Positions 20,586 to 23,895 of a stretch of DNA of 23,895 nt are shown piece by piece. The stretch lies in the IMG/VR virus record IMGVR_UViG_3300027771_000101, positions 1 to 23,895 of that record; one strand, given 5' to 3'. Position 1 is the stretch's first letter, and each line of letters begins with the position of its first letter. This stretch comes from a virus. Below the pieces are notes generated by a model. That model saw nothing but the letters and a program-made list of their open reading frames with translations, was not told the origin of the DNA and did not search any database. A program made the position numbers and the translations under genes.

Positions 20586-20879
20586 ATGAAAAGGTCTAAC
20601 CCAGACTATAGTGATCAGGATATCTTAGAAGCCCAGGATGATTTGTTCTACGAGTTGCGTAGCACAAGCAGTGTTTATATATGCAATGAACTATTTGAAA
20701 TATATGAGCTTCTTGAGGATATCGATGAGGAGTGCAAGGATACTATCATTTCAATGCTGGTGATCGGCAATGATGAAGCTAAAGAGTACGCCATAGAGGT
20801 ACTATGGAATACGTTTAAGTCTAACTTTGACTCTGAGGTTATAGCAGCTCATCTAACGAATGAAGGAGAGTCATACTAA
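20586..20879 (+). CDS. Uncharacterised early protein (97 aa)
   Basis: First gene of the rightward early operon; ATG 20586 has GGAG 6 nt upstream, better than the TTG four codons earlier. The protein is strongly acidic and helical (MKRSNPDYSDQDILEAQDDL at the start; LFEIYELLEDIDEECKDTII; DEAKEYAIEVLW), and reads like a small HEAT-like or helical-repeat fold. Acidic early proteins of this size often bind host proteins or mimic DNA, but nothing specific is seen. Its TAA overlaps the next ATG (TAATG). Confidence 0.7.
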   Translation: MKRSNPDYSDQDILEAQDDLFYELRSTSSVYICNELFEIYELLEDIDEECKDTIISMLVIGNDEAKEYAIEVLWNTFKSNFDSEVIAAHLTNEGESY

Positions 20880-21148
20880 TGGCAACTAAGAATGACATCA
20901 CAGGTGACTCATTAATCACTAAGCCAGCCACAGAGAAATTCCGTGACGGATGGGATACAGCATTTACCAAGCCTCCAATTGGTGAAGACACTCGACCTAA
21001 AGACCGCGTTAAGCAGGGCATTAGCGGTCACTGCATTATAGAAGACTGGCCTGAATCAAAACCCAAGGGTCAGCGAATCGTCCTTAATATCAATGGGCAA
21101 TACATATCCCTTGCTCCAACAGATAGCATCACAATTAAATACGAATAA
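20879..21148 (+). CDS. Small conserved phage protein with NDITGD-type N-terminus (89 aa)
   Basis: Starts in a TAATG overlap with GAAGGAG upstream. The first 30 residues (TKNDITGDSLITKPATEKFR, then DGWDTAF) follow a pattern seen in many short phage proteins of unknown role (N-D-I-T-G-D ... Y/F-R-D-x-W/Y-D). The C-terminal half looks like one beta hairpin (GQRIVLNINGQYISLAPTD). Those relatives that I recall are often about 60 residues, so the extra hairpin domain may be an addition. No function is known to me. Confidence 0.7.
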   Translation: MATKNDITGDSLITKPATEKFRDGWDTAFTKPPIGEDTRPKDRVKQGISGHCIIEDWPESKPKGQRIVLNINGQYISLAPTDSITIKYE

Positions 21149-21160
21149 GGAGTTTTGGTT

Positions 21161-21505
21161 ATGAGTAAATCATACGAAAGTAAGAACGACCTTGAAATGC
21201 ACTGGATACCAGTACGCCATGGCTGGATCCTTGATGACGGCGATGACGGCGCTAGTGCCTTCCTTTATAAAGATGGTGAAATGATCGAGATTCACTCCCT
21301 TGTAGGTAAATGGACTTGTATATCAGTTAATAACCTATCTTTTATTGCCGAAAGGCTAGGTGACTTTGCTCTACAGATTGAAGAGTTTGAGCACGATTTG
21401 GAACTAAGGGGATGGCCTGATGATGATAGTTGCATACATCCTGAACACGATGAAATATTAACAGAGTTTGACCAAGCACAAATAAACTGGAGAAAGAAAG
21501 CATGA
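21161..21505 (+). CDS. Uncharacterised acidic protein (114 aa)
   Basis: ATG 21161 is chosen because AAGGAG lies 8 nt upstream; the earlier TTG codon is inside this site. The protein is acidic, with Asp/Gly-rich stretches (WILDDGDDGASAFLYKDGE) that suggest beta turns, then FIAERLGDFALQIEEFEHDLELRGW, a helix, and a polar C-terminus. No motif recognised. It overlaps the next gene by 4 nt (ATGA). Confidence 0.65.
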   Translation: MSKSYESKNDLEMHWIPVRHGWILDDGDDGASAFLYKDGEMIEIHSLVGKWTCISVNNLSFIAERLGDFALQIEEFEHDLELRGWPDDDSCIHPEHDEILTEFDQAQINWRKKA

Positions 21506-21846
21506 GCATCATATTTAAGTCTAAGATAGCAGAGAACTACGATTACCTTAAGCCAGAGAAGGCCACCGCCGCTGTAGCTAAGGTGATCAAGACTGCATTT
21601 AGCTTTGGTAGTGGTAAGCGCGGCCCTGTAGTTAAGACCGTATCCCGTGAAACTGTATTCTGGGCCAAGAAGGATCTATCCATACTGGTTAACTTGAGAG
21701 CTATTGGTGTTACCTATAAAGTATGCGGTGTAACCCTTGGCAGGTCAGCTAACTCATGCGGTAGTGCTATCCAGACGAATAACCTTTATAGTGCTGTCCA
21801 GACTAGGCGAGACCAACTAATTAAAGAGGCATTAAATGACACTTAA
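21502..21846 (+). CDS. Possible Myb/SANT-like DNA-binding protein (114 aa)
   Basis: Starts in an ATGA overlap. The basic first half (KIAENYDYLKPEKATAAVAK, SFGSGKRGPVVKTVSRET) is followed by WAKKDLSILVNLRAIGVTYK and VCGVTLGRSANSCGSAIQ. A Trp, then D-L-x-x-L, then L-R-x-x-G-x-x-Y-K, then LGRS is close to the three-helix Myb/SANT-like or GcrA-like binding domain found in small phage proteins. A role in early gene control is likely but inferred. The 3' end overlaps the next short gene by 11 nt. Confidence 0.6.
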   Translation: MSIIFKSKIAENYDYLKPEKATAAVAKVIKTAFSFGSGKRGPVVKTVSRETVFWAKKDLSILVNLRAIGVTYKVCGVTLGRSANSCGSAIQTNNLYSAVQTRRDQLIKEALNDT

Positions 21847-22003
21847 AGAGAAGATACTGATTCAGAAGAAACTGGATTACGTCAAGGGAGAGATAGCTAA
21901 CTATGAAGCAGCTATCAAAGTAAGTAAGAACCAAACGTACAATACCTACAATGAAATGCGAATAGCCCTACTTAATGCAGAGCTTGATTCTATTTTAGCT
22001 TGA
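21836..22003 (+). CDS. Small helical protein (55 aa), convergent with the holin gene
   Basis: A short frame with an excellent ribosome site (AAAGAGG, 6 nt before ATG 21836). It starts inside the end of the previous gene. The product starts MTLKEKILIQKKLDYVKGEI and continues as charged helix (YEAAIKVSKNQ, NEMRIALLNAELDSIL), probably a two-helix hairpin or coiled coil. Its last 14 nt overlap the 3' end of the holin gene on the other strand. It ends the rightward operon; no terminator is seen after it. Confidence 0.65.
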   Translation: MTLKEKILIQKKLDYVKGEIANYEAAIKVSKNQTYNTYNEMRIALLNAELDSILA

Positions 22004-22433
22004 TGCCACTCAGCTTGCCAGACATCAGTTTGGTGAGCAGTCCGCGCATACCGAACTTAACAACATACACTCCTATAACTAAATACTGGTACCACTCAGG
22101 CATAGCAGCAAATGATTCAAATGCTGCTGTTATCTCTGTTTGGTATCCAAGGAATGATGCCGCTATAGGAACTAGCAATAAGGCAATCATAATCTCGTCA
22201 AGGAATGACTTATCCATTTGCTGCATAGCTACCAGATCTAGGTTAAATTCCTGGGTCTGACCATTATCTGCTAGCTTATTAGCTGCCCGTACACCTGCAA
22301 TCTTCACATCAGCTTCGGCCTGAACACCTATGATAGCTGCTGCCTGTTTGGCTTTAGCAATATCATTCTTGCCGCTAAGATAGGTCTTGCCTAAATCAGC
22401 TATCGGGCCAACTATTGATGAGAAAATACCCAT
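21990..22433 (-). CDS. Holin (3TM, GTA-type)
   Basis: 147 residues. The N-terminal half is amphipathic and Ala-rich (SSIVGPIADLGKTYLSGKND, AKAKQAAAIIGVQAEADVKI). It is followed by KSFLDEIMIALLLVPIAASF (about 76-95), a central AAMPEWYQYLVIGVYVVKFG (about 108-128), and a basic C-terminus. FLDE and the PEWYQ-helix are typical of the 3TM holin family, which forms the membrane lesions that release endolysin. It starts two nt after the endolysin stop; the ribosome site is the AAAGGAT at the end of that gene. Confidence 0.85.
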   Translation of the reverse strand: MGIFSSIVGPIADLGKTYLSGKNDIAKAKQAAAIIGVQAEADVKIAGVRAANKLADNGQTQEFNLDLVAMQQMDKSFLDEIMIALLLVPIAASFLGYQTEITAAFESFAAMPEWYQYLVIGVYVVKFGMRGLLTKLMSGKLSGIKLK

Positions 22434-22434
22434 A

Positions 22435-22821
22435 CTAATCCTTTAACTCAAAGTGAGGCATATCTTGCCAGCTCTTCCAGTTACCGCCCCACTTTAATGG
22501 GTAGCCTAGTTGAGCTGCTGCTTGAAGCATTGCTGTTGCGCATAGGGCTAAATGGAGTTTGTCCCACGAAGCTTTCCCGTCAACGTAAGCGTACAGATCA
22601 ACGGCTTTGCCTGATTGATGGTACGACTTATTATTGACTCCGTCTGCCTTAGACTTTCCGTCTGTGAACAACTTGGCTTGATCTTCAGTGGTGCGCAAGC
22701 CGCCAGTAGAAGGGATGCCGAAATCAATATTAGATAGGGTGATTGCGAGGTCTGCAATTTCAACGAGTCTACCATCTACGCCTGTTAAGTTTATGATACT
22801 GTTATTGCCTAGCTTGAACAT
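22435..22821 (-). CDS. Endolysin, M15 L-alanyl-D-glutamate-type peptidase
   Basis: 128 residues, the usual size of single-domain M15C endolysins. These zinc peptidases cut the stem peptide of peptidoglycan. Seen: FKLGNNSIINLTGVDGRLVE, IDFGIPSTGGLRTTEDQ, then SYHQSGKAVDLYAYV with zinc ligands His68 and Asp75, and WQDMPHFEL with His123 and nearby Asp120/Glu125. No signal peptide, so export must be by the holin. Starts in a TAATG overlap with the upstream gene. Confidence 0.93.
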   Translation of the reverse strand: MFKLGNNSIINLTGVDGRLVEIADLAITLSNIDFGIPSTGGLRTTEDQAKLFTDGKSKADGVNNKSYHQSGKAVDLYAYVDGKASWDKLHLALCATAMLQAAAQLGYPLKWGGNWKSWQDMPHFELKD

Positions 22822-23033
22822 TACTTGTCAGCCTTATTATCCAGTTTATCAAATATAGCGCCAAGCATCTTCTTGATTTCTAGCATATCGTCCCTGTGGT
22901 CTTCGCGCCTAATGTAATTCCTAGGCAAATCCTTCTCTACCTCACGTATGGCTTCCCACATGGATCTAAGGAACCATCCCGCAACTGCCATTCCTGACGC
23001 AACTGCGAAGTTAAAAACGATTTGCTCTTCCAT
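22821..23033 (-). CDS. Small membrane protein of the lysis group (70 aa)
   Basis: ATG 23033 is chosen because GAGAT lies 8 nt upstream; an ATG three codons earlier is also possible. An N-terminal hydrophobic helix (about 8-24, FAVASGMAVAGWFLRSMW) is followed by a charged helical tail with RREDHRDDMLEIKKMLGAIF and KLDNKADK. The short-TM-plus-coiled-coil layout is common beside phage endolysin genes; it could be a holin partner or spanin-like anchor. No lipobox partner gene is seen overlapping it, so an Rz/Rz1 pair is not supported. Confidence 0.6.
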   Translation of the reverse strand: MEEQIVFNFAVASGMAVAGWFLRSMWEAIREVEKDLPRNYIRREDHRDDMLEIKKMLGAIFDKLDNKADK

Positions 23034-23043
23034 GTGATTCATC

Positions 23044-23607
23044 TCAATTTGCTAACGGGTTATCTAAGGCCCGTTGCAGTTTTTTGTTTAACCGTGTTTC
23101 AAGATCGGTTAGTTTGCGTTCAACATCTTCCCGTATTGTATCAGACTTCTGCACATAATCCTTCTGTAGTTGATCACGCTTACTTTCAAACCTGCCCTCA
23201 GCGGTGTCTATAGTAGCCCTGACGTCACTCTCTATGCCTGAGATATCATCTTCTACCTTATCGATGATCTTCTCCTGACGGTCAATATCGTCACGTACAG
23301 ACTGCTTTAAGTCTTTTATCGTAATGTACTGCTTCTCAGTGTTCTCTTTAATCAAGGTGATCTCATCCTTAACCAAGGAAATTCCCCTATCGATAACAGC
23401 GAACTTGTTCTCCATGATGGCTATGCGCTTGTCATAGTCAGATAGGTCTGGCGTAACGAACTCATTAATCCTGGCTTCCATACTCAGGTAGCGTTGATAC
23501 GCCTCAAACCCACCCCATAGCCCACCTACGATGGTGCCGATCAATGGCACTATAAGGAGCAGCTTACTACCACCAAGTTTGACACCACCGTACTCTATCT
23601 CTGCCAT
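23044..23607 (-). CDS. Membrane-anchored coiled-coil protein (187 aa)
   Basis: Starts at ATG 23607, two nt after the upstream stop. An N-terminal stretch (SKLLLIVPLIGTIVGGLWGG, about 14-33) forms one membrane helix; the rest, from about 35 to 180, is highly charged and almost free of Pro/Gly, reading as a long coiled coil (IENENKEK-like heptads around KDEITLIKENTEKQYITIKD, KVEDDISGIESDVRATIDT, KLTDLETRLNKKLQ). It could span part of the periplasm, or act at the membrane during infection or lysis. By place it belongs to the lysis group; by sequence no family is known to me. Confidence 0.6.
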   Translation of the reverse strand: MAEIEYGGVKLGGSKLLLIVPLIGTIVGGLWGGFEAYQRYLSMEARINEFVTPDLSDYDKRIAIMENKFAVIDRGISLVKDEITLIKENTEKQYITIKDLKQSVRDDIDRQEKIIDKVEDDISGIESDVRATIDTAEGRFESKRDQLQKDYVQKSDTIREDVERKLTDLETRLNKKLQRALDNPLAN

Positions 23608-23608
23608 A

Positions 23609-23895
23609 CTATCCCCCTAACTGTAGCCGTCTAAGGGCGTTTAATTCTGTTTCTAGCTTCATTATCTCAAGACGTTTTTTGCTCAACTCTAGCTCGTAAA
23701 GTGTGTTGCAGTTGATCCTCTCTTCTGGCGCATTCAATGGCATGATGATCCTAGCAAACACACCAAGGTCTTTTGACTTTGGCAATGCACTAGAGCTAGA
23801 CCACAGGCTGGTCGCATTGTTAATGATGCCCGTTACACCAAACTCTAGGTTGATCGTGCCACCTATGGCATTGGAGCAATCCAGATCGCCTGTCT
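23609..23895 (-). CDS. Partial conserved phage protein (C-terminal 95 aa)
   Basis: Open from the right edge to TAG 23611-23609, so its start is outside. Residues visible: TGDLDCSNAIGGTINLEFGV, TSLWSSSSALPKSKDLGVFA, RIIMPLNAPEERINCNTLYE, then a charged helix ending LNALRRLQLGG. Two spaced Cys in the first part (SNAIGG and RINCNT regions) could pair in the periplasm or virion, which would fit an exported protein, but no signal sequence can be seen. One nt separates it from the coiled-coil gene, so it is in the same operon. Confidence 0.6.
   Translation of the reverse strand, partial: TGDLDCSNAIGGTINLEFGVTGIINNATSLWSSSSALPKSKDLGVFARIIMPLNAPEERINCNTLYELELSKKRLEIMKLETELNALRRLQLGG

Noticed and set aside
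22548-22775. 75-codon minus-strand frame with an LLLAAC lipobox-like stretch, suggesting a spanin
   Set aside because: It is another frame of the endolysin gene, has no ribosome site, and the lipobox-like segment lies too far from its start and is followed by sequence unlike Rz1.

Overview
The window is phage DNA: a siphovirus or prophage of lambda-like virion design. I infer a marine gammaproteobacterial host from the overall style of the genes, but nothing here fixes the host. Almost every gene is on the minus strand, packed end to end with TAATG, ATGA or TAGTG junctions. No integrase, CI-type repressor gene, tRNA, rRNA, CRISPR array or insertion sequence was seen. Both ends of the window cut through genes.

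Read in the direction of transcription (right to left), 9650-1 is the virion module: small terminase, GpA-type large terminase, a gpW-region protein, lambda-type portal, a fused prohead protease and HK97-fold capsid protein, a small unknown, FII-like and gpU-like connector proteins, tail tube, a tail chaperone with an A-AAA-AAC minus-one frameshift site and downstream stem, and a 5'-partial view of the tape measure. A terminator after the capsid gene probably sets high capsid and lower tail expression. Upstream of the small terminase, 9651-10228 holds no convincing gene and is the best place to look for cos.

12967-10274 is an accessory operon of eight small genes with its own candidate promoter and a strong terminator. 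It encodes a Cys-rich phage protein, a divergent C5-cytosine-methyltransferase-like protein and two small membrane proteins. Two of its genes (54 and 33 codons) are short but sit in tight overlaps.

16499-13377 holds an SF2 helicase, a stand-alone CHC2 zinc finger, small proteins including a ribbon-helix-helix candidate, and a gpZ-like morphogenesis protein out of its usual place. That last gene is bracketed by an 11-bp repeat (CCGTGGGATAG): four tandem copies, three dispersed, and one inverted copy 2.7 kb away. The 16500-16983 gap carries a plus-strand terminator and a 48-codon plus-strand frame that may mark a small RNA or leader unit.

20433-16984 is the recombination and early module: ERF annealing protein, an SSB-like protein with an acidic tail, an HTH regulator, NinB and NinG, then a separately promoted two-gene unit with a palindrome in its promoter. 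A divergent control region (20434-20585) separates this from five small plus-strand early genes (20586-22003). These meet, tail to tail with a 14-nt overlap, a minus-strand lysis group: 3TM holin, M15 endolysin, a small membrane protein, a membrane-anchored coiled-coil protein, and a partial gene at the right edge.
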